Shown piece after piece: positions 8,537-18,793 of a DNA stretch of 64,000 nucleotides (its first letter is position 1; every line of letters begins with the position of its first letter). A program made the translations under genes and the position numbers. The stretch comes from Microbacterium testaceum StLB037 (GTDB taxonomy: Bacteria; Actinomycetota; Actinomycetes; Actinomycetales; Microbacteriaceae). The notes beneath the pieces were generated by a model. The model worked only from the letters and a program-made list of their open reading frames with translations, did not search any database and was not told the origin of the DNA. The DNA lies in the NCBI RefSeq assembly GCF_900104345.1, contig NZ_FNJN01000007.1:185303-249302 (forward strand), read 5' to 3'.

Positions 8537-9688
8537 CTACGGCATCGACGCCTTCTGCTCGACGATCCGCCGGGCCGCGGCATCCACCTTCGCGGCGAAC
8601 GCGGGGTCGCTCTCGGCGCGCGACAGCACCGCCTGGTGCATGTCGGGGTACACCGAGGGGTCGGCCGAGACCAGCAGCAGGTCGACCCCGGCGTCCACGG
8701 CGAGGGTGGCGCGATCGGCCGGAGACCAGGGCTGCACCTGGCGCGCCGCCGACAGGTCGTCGACGGTGATCACGCCGTCGAACCCGACGCGGTCGCGCAG
8801 CACGTCCACCACCGCGGGTGAGAACGCGGCGGGCGCGCTCGGGTCGATCCGGGCGTAGATCGCGGTCGACATCATGACGATCGCGTCCCCTTGGGGCAGG
8901 ACGCTCGCGTACACGCCCACGTCTGCGCCGTCGGCGGTGACCGTGTCGTCGGTGACGCCCGTGCGGGTGTCGGTGTTCTCGTCGACGTGCCCCAGGCCCG
9001 GGAAGTGCTTGAGCGTGGGCATCACGCCGCCGTCGCGCATGCCGGCGGCGAACGCGCCGACCTTGGCGGCGACAGTGGTCTCGTCGTAGCCGTACTCGCG
9101 CGCGAGCGCGCCGATCGGAGGATTGGATGCCGCGAACTCCGGGCTCGTGACGATGTCGGCGACCGGAGCGAGGTTCATGTTCACCCCCGATTGCGCGAGT
9201 TGCGTGCTCCAGGTCGCGGCGGAGGAACGCAGGGCCGCGTCGGTCTGGGCGGCCTGCTCGACGGCCGAGGGGATGCGGTCGAAGCCCGGACCCTTCAGCA
9301 CCTGGACGGTGCCGCCCTCCTGGTCGGTGGCGACCCACAGCTGCGGAGCGGCCGCGCCGACGGTGGAGGTGAACTGCCCGATCAGGTCTGCGGTGGCCTG
9401 GGTGCCGGCATCCGACCTTCCGTGCAGGAAGATCCCGCCCACGTGATCGTCGCGCACGGCGGCGAGGGTCGTGGGGTTGGCGCCCTCCACCGACGTGCCG
9501 ACCATGAACATCTGGCCGACCTTGTCCTGCAGGCTCATCCCCGCGAGGGGATCCGGGGTCGCGGTGGGCGTCGGCGTCGGGGACGGAGAGGGGGATGCCG
9601 TCGGCGCGGGCGCCGCGGCCGGGGCGCACGCGGTGAGGGTCAGGGCCGCGAGCAGGAGGAGGGTCGTCGAGCACGTGGCGGTTTTCAC
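8537..9688 (-). CDS. Glycoside hydrolase family 3 lipoprotein (NagZ-like)
   Basis: Secreted 383-residue lipoprotein of the GH3/beta-N-acetylhexosaminidase family, probably acting on muropeptide or other beta-linked sugars outside the membrane. A lipobox LTAC with Cys at residue 21 is followed by a Pro/Thr/Ser linker and then the TIM-barrel domain. The nucleophile region is ITVDDLS, and the KHFPGLG motif is present. The Asp-Ser-His dyad that follows KHFPG in classical NagZ reads Asn-Thr-Asp here, so the usual His acid/base is absent. The GTG at 9688 is the only start that leaves an intact signal peptide; its ribosome site is weak because GAGGG abuts it. It follows the LCP ligase gene by 64 bases on the same strand and may share its transcript. 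Confidence 0.85.
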   Translation of the reverse strand: MKTATCSTTLLLLAALTLTACAPAAAPAPTASPSPSPTPTPTATPDPLAGMSLQDKVGQMFMVGTSVEGANPTTLAAVRDDHVGGIFLHGRSDAGTQATADLIGQFTSTVGAAAPQLWVATDQEGGTVQVLKGPGFDRIPSAVEQAAQTDAALRSSAATWSTQLAQSGVNMNLAPVADIVTSPEFAASNPPIGALAREYGYDETTVAAKVGAFAAGMRDGGVMPTLKHFPGLGHVDENTDTRTGVTDDTVTADGADVGVYASVLPQGDAIVMMSTAIYARIDPSAPAAFSPAVVDVLRDRVGFDGVITVDDLSAARQVQPWSPADRATLAVDAGVDLLLVSADPSVYPDMHQAVLSRAESDPAFAAKVDAAARRIVEQKASMP

Positions 9689-9752
9689 CCCTCGATCGTC
9701 GCCGATGACTCTGGACGGTCCCCGGGTCTTGACGCTGATCCGCGCGCGGCGA

Positions 9753-11006
9753 TCACCCGTTGCCGGCGGAGCAGGTGGCCTGGTTTGCCTTCGTTCCGCT
9801 GACGTTGCTCGGCAGTTCGACGACGCCCGGCGCGGCGCTGGAGTCCGTGGCATCCGGTGCGGGGGTGCTCGCCTCGGGGGCGGGCTCGCTCGGCGCGGGG
9901 GTCGGGGCCGAGGGGTCGGTGATAACTCCGCCGTTGGCTCCCTCTTCGCCGGTCAGTTGCAGAGGGGCGTTGGTGTCGAGCGCCTCCCACAGGGTTGCGG
10001 CCGACGCCTGGTCGGGGATCACGTGGTTGTTGTCCGCGGGGTCGTCGACCACCGGGAACTGCACGAACGTGATGTCGCTGAACGGCACGTCCTTGAGGGT
10101 GTAGGCCAGCTGAGCGATGCGGATCGGGTCGGCGAGGCTCTCGCTCGGTTCGATGTTGTTCACCGCGGTGTTGGCGAGCCCGATGAGGGTGCCGGGGTTC
10201 GAGAGCACCTCGTCGCTGCGCAGCTTGTTGATCAGCCGCGAGAGGTACTGCTGCTGGTTTCCGATGCGGGCGAGGTCGCTGCCGTCGCCGATGCCCTTGC
10301 GTGTGCGCAGGAACGCCAGGGCATCGTAGCCCTTGACGACGCGCGGGCCCGGCTCCCAGTCGATCCCCGCGTCGGGGTCGTCGATGCCGTCGCCGCCGAT
10401 GCAGACCTCCACGCCGCCGATGGCGTCGGTGATGTTGACGACGTTTCCGAAGCTCACCTTCGCGGCGAACGGGATGCTCTGTCCGCTCAGCTCCGAGACC
10501 GTGTCTGCGACGCAGGTCAGTCCGCCGGCTTCGTACGCGGAGTTAATCGGGGCCTTGTACGACGCCGACGAGGTCGAGCCGTCGGCTCCCGTGCACTCCG
10601 GGATGCCGATCTGCAGATCGCGGGGGAACGAGACGACGGTAACGCGACGGGGGTTCGTCGAGACGTGCACGAGCATGTTGACGTCGTTGCGGGTGCCCTC
10701 GTTGCCCGGGTCGGAGCAGCGCGCGCCGAAAGCCGCCTTCACCTGGTCGTCGCACTCGTCGGTACCGACGACGAGCACCGCGAAGGGTTCGTTGTAGGCG
10801 CTCAGCGCGGGCGGTTCGGCCGGGGCGTCCTTGAGGGGAACGGCGGCGTCTTGCAGACGCTGCGACAGCGAGAACGCGTAGAACCCTCCGACCGCCACGG
10901 CCGCGACGAGCACGACGGTCACGGCGATGGCGACGAGCTTCGCTCCCCGACGCCAGGCCGAGGAGGGGTCGCGTCGAGCGTGCCGGGTGGGAGGCTGCGG
11001 CGTCAT
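9753..11006 (-). CDS. LytR-CpsA-Psr (LCP) family wall glycopolymer ligase
   Basis: Membrane-anchored enzyme of about 417 residues that transfers lipid-linked glycopolymer (teichoic acid-like polymer or arabinogalactan analogue) to peptidoglycan. A cytoplasmic Arg-rich tail, one transmembrane helix (about residues 22-45), the LCP domain with TRNDVNMLV, the Arg/Asp motif SFPRDLQI and the later RTRKG...DLARIGNQQQ motif are all visible; the C terminus is a Pro/Ala/Thr-rich wall-spanning tail. The ATG at 11006 is preferred over an upstream in-frame TTG at 11018. It is divergent from the aldo/keto reductase gene across 104 bp and is followed by the GH3 lipoprotein, which fits a wall-related role. 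Confidence 0.92.
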   Translation of the reverse strand: MTPQPPTRHARRDPSSAWRRGAKLVAIAVTVVLVAAVAVGGFYAFSLSQRLQDAAVPLKDAPAEPPALSAYNEPFAVLVVGTDECDDQVKAAFGARCSDPGNEGTRNDVNMLVHVSTNPRRVTVVSFPRDLQIGIPECTGADGSTSSASYKAPINSAYEAGGLTCVADTVSELSGQSIPFAAKVSFGNVVNITDAIGGVEVCIGGDGIDDPDAGIDWEPGPRVVKGYDALAFLRTRKGIGDGSDLARIGNQQQYLSRLINKLRSDEVLSNPGTLIGLANTAVNNIEPSESLADPIRIAQLAYTLKDVPFSDITFVQFPVVDDPADNNHVIPDQASAATLWEALDTNAPLQLTGEEGANGGVITDPSAPTPAPSEPAPEASTPAPDATDSSAAPGVVELPSNVSGTKANQATCSAGNG

Positions 11007-11098
11007 TTCGGTAGTCAACCACGCCGGGGTGCGAGAAGGCGGGGGATAAAGGACTCGACCCGCGCGTCAACCCCGAGAACCCTTCGAGACACCGCTCC

Positions 11099-11947
<849 letters not shown>

Positions 11948-11966
11948 GGTCGGCGCACCCGCGCGC

Positions 11967-13784
11967 ATGAACCGCCTCGCGAACGCCTCGAGCCCCTACT
12001 TGCGGGCCCACGCCGACAATCCCGTCGCGTGGTTCCCCTGGGGGGCCGAGGCGTTCGCGCTCGCGGCCGAGAGAGACGTCCCCGTGATGGTCTCGATCGG
12101 GTACAGCACCTGTCACTGGTGTCATGTGATGGCGCGCGAGTCGTTCCAAGACCCCGAGACCGCTGCCGAACTCAACGCCGGCTTCGTGTCGATCAAAGTC
12201 GATCGCGAGGAGCATCCCGACGTCGACGCCGCCTATCTCGACGCGGCATCCGCCTTCACCCCGCACCTCGGGTGGCCCCTGACGGTCTTCGCCTCGCCCG
12301 AGGGGCGCGTTTTCTACGCCGGCACCTACTTCCCGCCGGCCCCGCGCCCTCCCCAGCCCTCGTTTCGTCAGGTGCTCGCCGCGGTCCGCGAGGCGTGGAC
12401 CGAACGCCGGAACGAAGTGGATGCCACGGGCTCCTCCCTCCGCGAGGCTCTGGCCGCCGCCGCCACCGCAGCGGCAGACGCTCCTCCCTCCCTCGAGCAA
12501 CTCGCCGCCGCGGCGCGGACCGTCGTGGCCCGCGAGGACCGCGAGTACTCCGGCTTCGCCGCCGGGCCCGCGTTCGAGACCCCGAAGTTCCCGAACACTC
12601 CCGTTCTGCGCTTCCTGCAGCACCCGGCTCTGACGGCGGATGCTCCGGATGCCGCTGACGTGGCATCCCGCGCCCTCTCCGCCATGGCCCGCTCCGACCT
12701 GCACGACCTGGTCGAGGGGGGCTTCTTCCGCTACGCCACCCGCCGCGACTGGAGTGTGCCGCACTACGAGCGCATGCTCACCGACAACGCGGGTCTCGTC
12801 GAGGTGGCGCTCGCCGCGGGCGACGACGCCGTCGCCACCGATGCCGCGCGGTTCCTCGTCGACGTGCTGCAGCTGCCCTCGGGCGGAATCGCCGCAGCCC
12901 AGGACTCCGAGTCGGTGATCGACGGGGTCCGCACCGAGGGCGGGTACTACCGCGCCTCCGATCGCTCGGGGCTGCAGCCTCCGGCGCTCGACGCGAAGGT
13001 CGTCACCGGCTGGAACGGACACGCGATCGCCGCTCTCGCCGCCGCCGGAACCCGCACCGACCCGCGCTTCCTCGAGGCGGCCCGGTGGGCCGCCGACGCC
13101 GTGCTCGAGAGCAACGTCGCCGACGACGGAACCCTCCGACGGGCTTCGCTCGACGAGGTCCGCTCTGCAGCCCCGGCGACGCTGGAGGACTACGGCGGTC
13201 TTGCTCGAGGCCTTCTGGCGCTCGCTCGCGCGACCGGCGAGGTCGCCTACGCGTCGCGGGCTCGGGCGTTGGTCGATCTGTGCCTCGGCGCAGACGGCAT
13301 CCATCCTCCGGGCGGCGGCGACCCCGTGCTCGTCGCTCAGGGCATGCAGTCGCACGCCGTGCCCACCGACGGCGCCTCGCCCTCGGGCCCGTCGGTGTTC
13401 GCCGCGGCCGCTCTCGACCTCTGGCGCCTCGGGGCGGGGGAGTCGTACCGCACCGCGGCCGAGACGCTCGTGCGCGCCGCCGCCGATGCCGCGCTGGCGT
13501 CGCCGCTGGCGCACGGAGCGATCCTCGAGGTCGCCCTCGGCCTGGCGTCGGCCCCGCGCCAGCTTGTCGTGGTGGGCGAGACGGATGCCGAGATCGCGGA
13601 GGCCGCGCGCCGCGTCGCGGCCGATGTCGTGGCGGTGGTGTCGCCCGCGCAGGCTCTCGCCTTCGCCGAGGCCGGGTTCACGCTGTTCGAGGGCAAGGTC
13701 GCACTCGGCGGCGAGGCGACGGCGTACGACTGCCGCGCCTTCGCCTGCGCGCTGCCGACGACGGATGCGGGGCGGCTGGGCTGA
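11967..13784 (+). CDS. DUF255 thioredoxin-like / six-hairpin protein (YyaL/SPATA20 family)
   Basis: A 605-residue cytosolic protein. The N-terminal thioredoxin-like domain has a CHWC active site (Cys49 and Cys52, in STCHWCHVM); the rest resembles an (alpha/alpha)6 barrel like those of N-acylglucosamine epimerases and cellulases. Family members are widespread but their biochemical role is poorly defined. The ATG at 11967 begins [20 protein letters not shown], the characteristic N terminus of the family, so the start is secure. The protein is about 60-70 residues shorter than typical members and the middle region is compressed. It ends 6 bases before the convergent AAA gene without an obvious terminator. 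Confidence 0.85.
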   Translation: MNRLANASSPYLRAHADNPVAWFPWGAEAFALAAERDVPVMVSIGYSTCHWCHVMARESFQDPETAAELNAGFVSIKVDREEHPDVDAAYLDAASAFTPHLGWPLTVFASPEGRVFYAGTYFPPAPRPPQPSFRQVLAAVREAWTERRNEVDATGSSLREALAAAATAAADAPPSLEQLAAAARTVVAREDREYSGFAAGPAFETPKFPNTPVLRFLQHPALTADAPDAADVASRALSAMARSDLHDLVEGGFFRYATRRDWSVPHYERMLTDNAGLVEVALAAGDDAVATDAARFLVDVLQLPSGGIAAAQDSESVIDGVRTEGGYYRASDRSGLQPPALDAKVVTGWNGHAIAALAAAGTRTDPRFLEAARWAADAVLESNVADDGTLRRASLDEVRSAAPATLEDYGGLARGLLALARATGEVAYASRARALVDLCLGADGIHPPGGGDPVLVAQGMQSHAVPTDGASPSGPSVFAAAALDLWRLGAGESYRTAAETLVRAAADAALASPLAHGAILEVALGLASAPRQLVVVGETDAEIAEAARRVAADVVAVVSPAQALAFAEAGFTLFEGKVALGGEATAYDCRAFACALPTTDAGRLG

Positions 13785-13790
13785 GGGCGG

Positions 13791-14552
13791 TCACTCCAAC
13801 AGATGCCGCAGGTACCTCCCCGGCGACTCGAGGAACCCGCGCTGCAGCCGCACCAGCTCCAGGTCTTCCCAGGCGCTCTCGCGGATGCCCCAGTCGCCCA
13901 GCTCGAGGATCGTCGCCCCGGGCAACGCGGCCAGCACGGGGGAGTGGGTGGCGCAGATCACCTGGGTGCCGCGGGAGCGCATGCGGTCGAGGGAGGCGAG
14001 CCAGCGCAGCGTCGATGAGAACGACAGCGCCGCCTCGGGCTCGTCGAGGCAGGCGAGGCCCGAGACATAGTGCGGGTGGTCGAGCGTCTCGTCGAGCAAG
14101 GCGTTGAAGGACTCGCCGTGGCTCATCGTGTGCAGGCTCGGGGCCGGGCCGTCCAGGTCGTCCCTCCAGCTGTAGTAGCCGTGCATCGTCTCGGCCCGCA
14201 GGAAGAACCCCCACCGCGGGGCGCGCGGGCTCCGCTCGATGCGCAGCCACTCGCCGAGCGGACTCTCGGTTCGCCGAGTCTCGCCGCCGCCGTTGGTCGA
14301 GCCGCCCTCGGCCGGCAGGCCGGCCGCCTCGGCGATGCCCTCGATGAGCGTCGACTTGCCCGACCCGTTCTCACCGACGAGGAAGGTCACGCCGGGCCCG
14401 AACTCCCATCCCTCGCCGCTCGCCACCTCGAGGAACTGCGCGACCGCGGGAACGGTGGCCGGCCACGCGGCGGGGTTCACGGCGGCATCGCTGAACGCCT
14501 TGACCCGCTGCACCGGCCGCGGATCGTTCAGCCACTCATCCCCGCGGGTCAT
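13791..14552 (-). CDS. AAA family ATPase, ABC/SMC-like (YbaK/AbiEii-type AAA_23-like)
   Basis: Stand-alone soluble ATPase of 253 residues. The Walker A GENGSGKST lies at residues 60-68, an ABC-like signature SHGES and a Walker B LACLDEPEAALS with an H-loop ATHSP follow in order, so it is a compact ABC-fold ATPase without a coiled-coil arm. Relatives are annotated only as AAA or ATP-binding proteins, and some function in DNA repair or defence, so no function is assigned. ATG at 14552 is chosen because a GGTGGGGG ribosome site precedes it; an in-frame GTG lies 9 bases upstream. No neighbour suggests a partner. Confidence 0.8.
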   Translation of the reverse strand: MTRGDEWLNDPRPVQRVKAFSDAAVNPAAWPATVPAVAQFLEVASGEGWEFGPGVTFLVGENGSGKSTLIEGIAEAAGLPAEGGSTNGGGETRRTESPLGEWLRIERSPRAPRWGFFLRAETMHGYYSWRDDLDGPAPSLHTMSHGESFNALLDETLDHPHYVSGLACLDEPEAALSFSSTLRWLASLDRMRSRGTQVICATHSPVLAALPGATILELGDWGIRESAWEDLELVRLQRGFLESPGRYLRHLLE

Positions 14553-14658
14553 CGCCCCCACCCGGTGGTCGGTCGGTGGCGAGCAGAGCGGCGGATGCCG
14601 AGCCCCCGGCGCGCCGGATGCACTCCACCCGTCCGCTCCCGCCGCCCGCTCATCCGGC

Positions 14659-16230
14659 TCAGATCCAGGTCGGCAGCCAGTTGTGCAGGCGCCAGAACTC
14701 GTACGGGACGGGAAGACCCGCCCACACCGGGTACCAGAACGCCGAGATGACGAGGCAGAGTCCCAGGAACACCAGCACGAGGACCTGCCCGCTCGCTCTC
14801 GAGGCGTCCTTCATTCCGCGGGCGACATCGCGCAGCGCGAAGGCGAGGGCGAGCACGAGGAACGGCAGCATCGCCACCGTGTAGAACTGGAAGATCGTGC
14901 GCTCGGGGTAGAGCAGCCACGGCACGTAGGTGGCGGCGAGCCCGGTCAGCACGAGAGCGAAGCGCCCGTCGCGGACGACGACGAATCGTACGAGCAGGTA
15001 GAGGGATGCCGCGACCCCGGCCCACCAGATGATCGGGTTCGCGATGCTCGAGATGGCCTCGGTGCACCCCGTCGGCAGGGCGCACCCGTTGACCCCGGTC
15101 TGGTCCTGGTGCCAGTACATCGAGGTGGGGCGGATGAGCAGCGGCCACTGCCAGGCGGGGCTCGCGTAGCTGTGCGGGGTGACGAGTCCGACGTGGAAGT
15201 TGTACATCTCCTGGTGGTACGCCCACAGCTGTCGAAGCGGCTCGGGGATCCACCCCCAGATACCCGTCGCGGCGACCGGGGTGCCGCGCATCCACCCGCC
15301 GGTGGTGAACAGCCAACCCGACCAGCTCGCCACGTACACGACGACCGCGACCGGTACGAGCAGCACGAACGATGCGAGCCCCTGGCGGACGGCATCCATC
15401 GGCCATTGATCGATCCCCGCGCGGCGACGGGCGAGCGCGTCGGTGATCACGGCGTACAGGCCGACGGCGGCCAGCACGTACAGCCCCGACCACTTCACGG
15501 CGGTGGCGGCTCCGGCGGCGGCTCCCGCGGCGACCAACCACGGACGGTTCCACAGCACGGGGCCCCAGGTGTGCCGTTCGCCCGGGAGGGCCGCGATCGC
15601 GGCCCGCAGGCGGTCGGCGGTGCGGCGGTGGTCGAGCGCGACGAACCAGAAAGTCAGCACGACGAAGAACGTCAAGAAGATGTCGAGCAGCGAGATGCGG
15701 CTCAGGACGATGCCGAGGCCGTCGATCGCGATCAGACCGGATGCCACGGTCGCGAACGGGATCGAGCGGGTGAGCGTGTGCGCGAGCAGGTACACCAGCA
15801 GCACGGTCGCGGTGCCGAAGACCGCGGCCGAGATGCGCCAACCGGTCGCGGAGTCCGGGCCCAGCAGCGCCATGCCCGCGCCGATGAGGATGCGCCCGAG
15901 CGGGGGGTGCACGACGTAGCTGCCGATGCCGGTGAAGACGTCGGTGTCACCCGCGACGAAGCTGGCGTCGGCGCCGTCGGGCCAGGTGGAGGGGTAACCG
16001 AGCACCCACTGGCTCCACGAGTCCTTCACGTAGTAGGTCTCATCGAACACCAGCTGGTGCGGGTTGCCGAGGTCGATCAGCCGCAGCACCGCCGCGACGA
16101 CGGTGACGAGCAGGGGAGCGAGCCAGCGCCACAGGCGGGATCCGCGGGGGCTCGCGAGCAGGGCGTCGCGCCACCGGTCGATGCGCGTCTGCTCGACGAC
16201 GGGGAGCAGCGGAGGGACGGCGGTGGTCAC
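14659..16230 (-). CDS. Protein O-mannosyltransferase (GT39, Pmt)
   Basis: Polytopic membrane enzyme of 523 residues that transfers mannose from polyprenyl-phosphate mannose to Ser/Thr of exported proteins. About eleven hydrophobic helices are visible, and the diagnostic Asp-Glu pair lies in the first extracytoplasmic loop (VFDETYYVKD, Asp63-Glu64). A loop HPPLGR and the C-terminal WLLYPERTIFQFY also match actinobacterial Pmt. Its position divergent from rsmI is conserved in Mycobacterium (Rv1002c/Rv1003). The GTG at 16230 lies 7 bases after a -10 box TAGGCT, so the message is probably leaderless. The LAxTG and lipoprotein products elsewhere in the window are plausible mannosylation substrates because of their Ser/Thr/Pro tails. 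Confidence 0.93.
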   Translation of the reverse strand: MTTAVPPLLPVVEQTRIDRWRDALLASPRGSRLWRWLAPLLVTVVAAVLRLIDLGNPHQLVFDETYYVKDSWSQWVLGYPSTWPDGADASFVAGDTDVFTGIGSYVVHPPLGRILIGAGMALLGPDSATGWRISAAVFGTATVLLVYLLAHTLTRSIPFATVASGLIAIDGLGIVLSRISLLDIFLTFFVVLTFWFVALDHRRTADRLRAAIAALPGERHTWGPVLWNRPWLVAAGAAAGAATAVKWSGLYVLAAVGLYAVITDALARRRAGIDQWPMDAVRQGLASFVLLVPVAVVVYVASWSGWLFTTGGWMRGTPVAATGIWGWIPEPLRQLWAYHQEMYNFHVGLVTPHSYASPAWQWPLLIRPTSMYWHQDQTGVNGCALPTGCTEAISSIANPIIWWAGVAASLYLLVRFVVVRDGRFALVLTGLAATYVPWLLYPERTIFQFYTVAMLPFLVLALAFALRDVARGMKDASRASGQVLVLVFLGLCLVISAFWYPVWAGLPVPYEFWRLHNWLPTWI

Positions 16231-16253
16231 GGGCCCCAGCCTAAGGTGGAACG
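16231..16253. promoter_or_regulatory. Divergent leaderless promoters with overlapping -10 boxes
   Basis: Only 23 bp separate the pmt and rsmI start codons. The minus-strand -10 box TAGGCT (16238-16243, 7 bases from the pmt GTG) and the plus-strand -10 box TAAGGT (16242-16247, 6 bases from the rsmI GTG) share the two bases 16242-16243. RNA polymerase can therefore open only one of the two promoters at a time. Confidence 0.65.
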
Positions 16254-17072
16254 GTGATCATCCTCGCGGCGACCCCCATCGGCAACCTGGGCGACGCCTC
16301 GAAGCGTCTGATCGAGGCGCTCGAGAACGCCACGGTCGTCGCGGCCGAAGACACCCGCACCACGCAGCGCCTGCTCGCCGGCCTCGGGGTCGAGAACCGC
16401 CCGCGCCTGATCGCCCTGCACGACCACAACGAGAAGGAGCGCGCGGCCGAGCTCGTCGAACTCGCGCGCGAAGACGACCTGCTCGTGCTGAGCGACGCGG
16501 GAATGCCCACCGTCAGCGACCCGGGCTTCGGGCTCGTCGCGGCTGCGGCCGCCGCCGGCGTGACCGTCACGGCCATCCCCGGGCCGAGCGCCGTCGTCAC
16601 CGCGCTCGCGGTCGCCGGGCTCCCCACCGACCGCTTCGCCTTCGAGGGCTTCCCGCGTCGCAAGCCGGGGGAGCGCCGCAAGGCCTTCGCGCAGCTCGCC
16701 TCGGAGGAGCGGACCCTCGTCTTCTTCGAGTCGCCCTCGCGCCTGGCATCCACTCTCGAAGATCTCGCGAGCGCGTTCGGCGCCGATCGTCCCGCCGCCG
16801 TCTGCCGCGAGCTCACGAAGCTGTACGAAGAGGTCAAGCGCGGCACCCTGGCCGAGCTCGCCGCGTGGGCGGCCGAGGGCGTGCGTGGGGAGATCGCGAT
16901 CGTCGTCGGCGGCGCCTCGGCGCGCGAGGTGGCGTTCCCGGATGCCGTGACCCAGGTGCTCGAGCTCGTGCGCGGCGGCACGCGGCTCAAAGAGGCCGCC
17001 GCCGAGGTGGCGTCGCAGACGGGTCACTCGTCGCGCGAGCTGTACCAGGCCGCGCTCGCCGTGAAGCGCTGA
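16254..17072 (+). CDS. rsmI: 16S rRNA (cytidine-1402-2'-O)-methyltransferase RsmI
   Basis: Tetrapyrrole-methylase-fold enzyme, 272 residues, that 2'-O-methylates C1402 in the 16S rRNA decoding centre using S-adenosylmethionine. Family motifs seen: N-terminal LAATPIGNLGDAS, AAEDTRTTQRLL, LSDAGMPTVSDPG, IPGPSAVVTALAVAGL and FFESPSRL. The GTG at 16254 is fixed by the family N terminus and the promoter 6 bases upstream. Gene order pmt<>rsmI ... metG-tatD is the conserved actinobacterial arrangement. The gene ends 18 bases before repeat element D, which probably terminates it. Confidence 0.96.
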   Translation: MIILAATPIGNLGDASKRLIEALENATVVAAEDTRTTQRLLAGLGVENRPRLIALHDHNEKERAAELVELAREDDLLVLSDAGMPTVSDPGFGLVAAAAAAGVTVTAIPGPSAVVTALAVAGLPTDRFAFEGFPRRKPGERRKAFAQLASEERTLVFFESPSRLASTLEDLASAFGADRPAAVCRELTKLYEEVKRGTLAELAAWAAEGVRGEIAIVVGGASAREVAFPDAVTQVLELVRGGTRLKEAAAEVASQTGHSSRELYQAALAVKR

Positions 17073-17089
17073 GCGTCTCCGCGCGTCTT

Positions 17090-17154
17090 CGCGTGAGGGG
17101 TCGATATGTGTCGCCTGGCGCGCTTCTCGGCGACACCAACTGACCCCTCACGCG
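17090..17154. repeat. Double-palindrome element, copy D (best preserved)
   Basis: Perfect 13-bp outer arms CGCGTGAGGGGTC / GACCCCTCACGCG (17090-17102, 17142-17154) enclose a perfect 8-bp inner inverted repeat GTGTCGCC/GGCGACAC (17108-17115, 17129-17136). It lies between rsmI and metG. Confidence 0.85.
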
Positions 17155-17206
17155 CGAGGAGCGCCGGCGGGCCCGTCACACGGTCGGCCGTGTCGAAGGC
17201 TCCCCG

Positions 17207-17218
17207 TAGAATCTCCAG
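17207..17218 (+). promoter_or_regulatory. metG -10 box, leaderless start
   Basis: TAGAAT (17207-17212) is followed after 6 bases by the metG GTG, leaving no room for a leader. Confidence 0.55.
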
Positions 17219-18793
17219 GTGACTTCCGGCCGATCCTTCTACATCACGACGCCGATCTACTACCCCAGCGATCTGCCCCACATCGGGCACGGGTACACGA
17301 CCGTCGCCGTCGACACGCTCGCCCGCTGGCATCGCCAGGCGGGGGACGACACCTGGATGCTGACCGGCACCGACGAGCACGGGCAGAAGATGCTCCGCGC
17401 CGCCGCCGCCAACGGCGTCACCCCGCAGGAGTGGGTCGACAAGCTCGTCACCGAGTCGTGGTTCCCGCTGCTCGAGACGCTCGACGTCGCCAACGACGAC
17501 TTCATCCGCACCACGCAGCCCCGCCACGAAGAGCGGGTGCAGCAGTTCGTGAAGGCGCTTTTCGACCGCGGCTACATCTACGCGGGCGAGTACGAGGCGC
17601 TGTACTGCGTCGGCTGCGAGGAGTTCAAGCCCGAGGCCGAGATCGTCGACGGAACCGGCCCCTTCGAGGGCCTCAAGGTCTGCGCGATCCACTCCAAGCC
17701 CCTCGAGCTGCTGCAGGAGAAGAACTACTTCTTCAAGCTCAGCGAGTTCCAGGACCGGCTGCTCGAGCTGTACAAGACGGAGCCCGACTTCGTGCGCCCC
17801 GAGTCCGCGCGCAACGAGGTCGTGTCGTTCGTTCGTAGCGGTCTGAAGGACCTCTCGATCTCGCGTTCGGCGTTCGACTGGGGCATCACGGTTCCGTGGG
17901 ACCCCTCGCACGTCATCTACGTGTGGGTCGACGCCCTGCTCAACTACGCCACCGCCGTGGGCTACGGCACCGACCCCGCCGAGTTCGAGCGTCGCTGGCC
18001 GGCGTTCCACGTGGTCGGCAAAGACATCCTGCGGTTCCACGCCGTGATCTGGCCGGCCATGCTGATGGCCGCGGGCCTCGACGTGCCGCGCGGCGTCTTC
18101 GCGCACGGATGGCTGCTCGTCGGCGGCGAGAAGATGTCGAAGTCGAAGCTCACCGGCATCGCGCCCACCGAGATCACCGACGTCTTCGGCTCCGACGCGT
18201 ACCGGTTCTACTTCCTCTCGGCGATCGCGTTCGGCCAGGACGGTTCGTTCTCGTGGGAAGACCTGTCGGCCCGCTACCAGGCCGAGCTCGCCAACGGCTT
18301 CGGCAACCTGGCCTCGCGCACGGTCGCGATGATCTCGAAGTACTTCGAGGGCGTCGTGCCGGCGCCGGCCGCGTACACCGACAGCGACCTGACCATCCAG
18401 AAGATCGTGGCGGATGCCGCGACCACCGCCGACGCGGCCATCGAGCGATTCCGCACCGACGAGGCGATCGCCGCGATCTGGACGATCGTCGACGCGCTGA
18501 ACGGCTACATCACCGAGAACGAGCCGTGGGCCCTGGCCAAGGACGTGTCGACGCGCGAGCGCCTGGGCACGGTGCTGTACACCGCGGCCGAGGGCCTGCG
18601 CGCCCTCGCGGTGCTGCTGTCGCCGATCATGCCCGAGTCGACGTCGAAGCTGTGGGTCGCGCTGGGCGCGGCCGACGGCCTCGGCGCTCTCGTCGCGCAG
18701 CCGATCCGCCAGGCGGGCGCCTGGGGCCTGCTGCCCGCGGGCGCCACGGTCACGTCGCTCACCCCGCTCTTCCCGCGCGTCGAGCAGGCGTGA
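17219..18793 (+). CDS. metG: Methionyl-tRNA synthetase
   Basis: Class I aminoacyl-tRNA synthetase, 524 residues, charging tRNA-Met. The HIGH motif is intact (residues 21-24, PHIGHGYTT) and the KMSKS loop starts at Lys305. The connective domain keeps CVGCEE but the second pair is reduced to a single Cys (KVCAIHSK), the one-knuckle form. There is no C-terminal EMAP-like tRNA-binding domain, as in the short (mycobacterial) type. The GTG at 17219 is set by the -10 box 6 bases upstream. It overlaps tatD by 4 bases (GTGA), so the two are coupled, as in Mycobacterium Rv1007c-Rv1008 neighbourhoods. Confidence 0.97.
   Translation: MTSGRSFYITTPIYYPSDLPHIGHGYTTVAVDTLARWHRQAGDDTWMLTGTDEHGQKMLRAAAANGVTPQEWVDKLVTESWFPLLETLDVANDDFIRTTQPRHEERVQQFVKALFDRGYIYAGEYEALYCVGCEEFKPEAEIVDGTGPFEGLKVCAIHSKPLELLQEKNYFFKLSEFQDRLLELYKTEPDFVRPESARNEVVSFVRSGLKDLSISRSAFDWGITVPWDPSHVIYVWVDALLNYATAVGYGTDPAEFERRWPAFHVVGKDILRFHAVIWPAMLMAAGLDVPRGVFAHGWLLVGGEKMSKSKLTGIAPTEITDVFGSDAYRFYFLSAIAFGQDGSFSWEDLSARYQAELANGFGNLASRTVAMISKYFEGVVPAPAAYTDSDLTIQKIVADAATTADAAIERFRTDEAIAAIWTIVDALNGYITENEPWALAKDVSTRERLGTVLYTAAEGLRALAVLLSPIMPESTSKLWVALGAADGLGALVAQPIRQAGAWGLLPAGATVTSLTPLFPRVEQA

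Noticed and set aside
14239..16257. A 670-codon open frame opposite pmt
   Set aside because: Arg/Gly/His-rich product with no domain; the antisense gene is a well-defined membrane enzyme.
17103..17218. Riboswitch or T-box before metG
   Set aside because: The promoter sits immediately before the GTG, so there is no leader for a regulatory RNA; the palindromes upstream are repeat element D.
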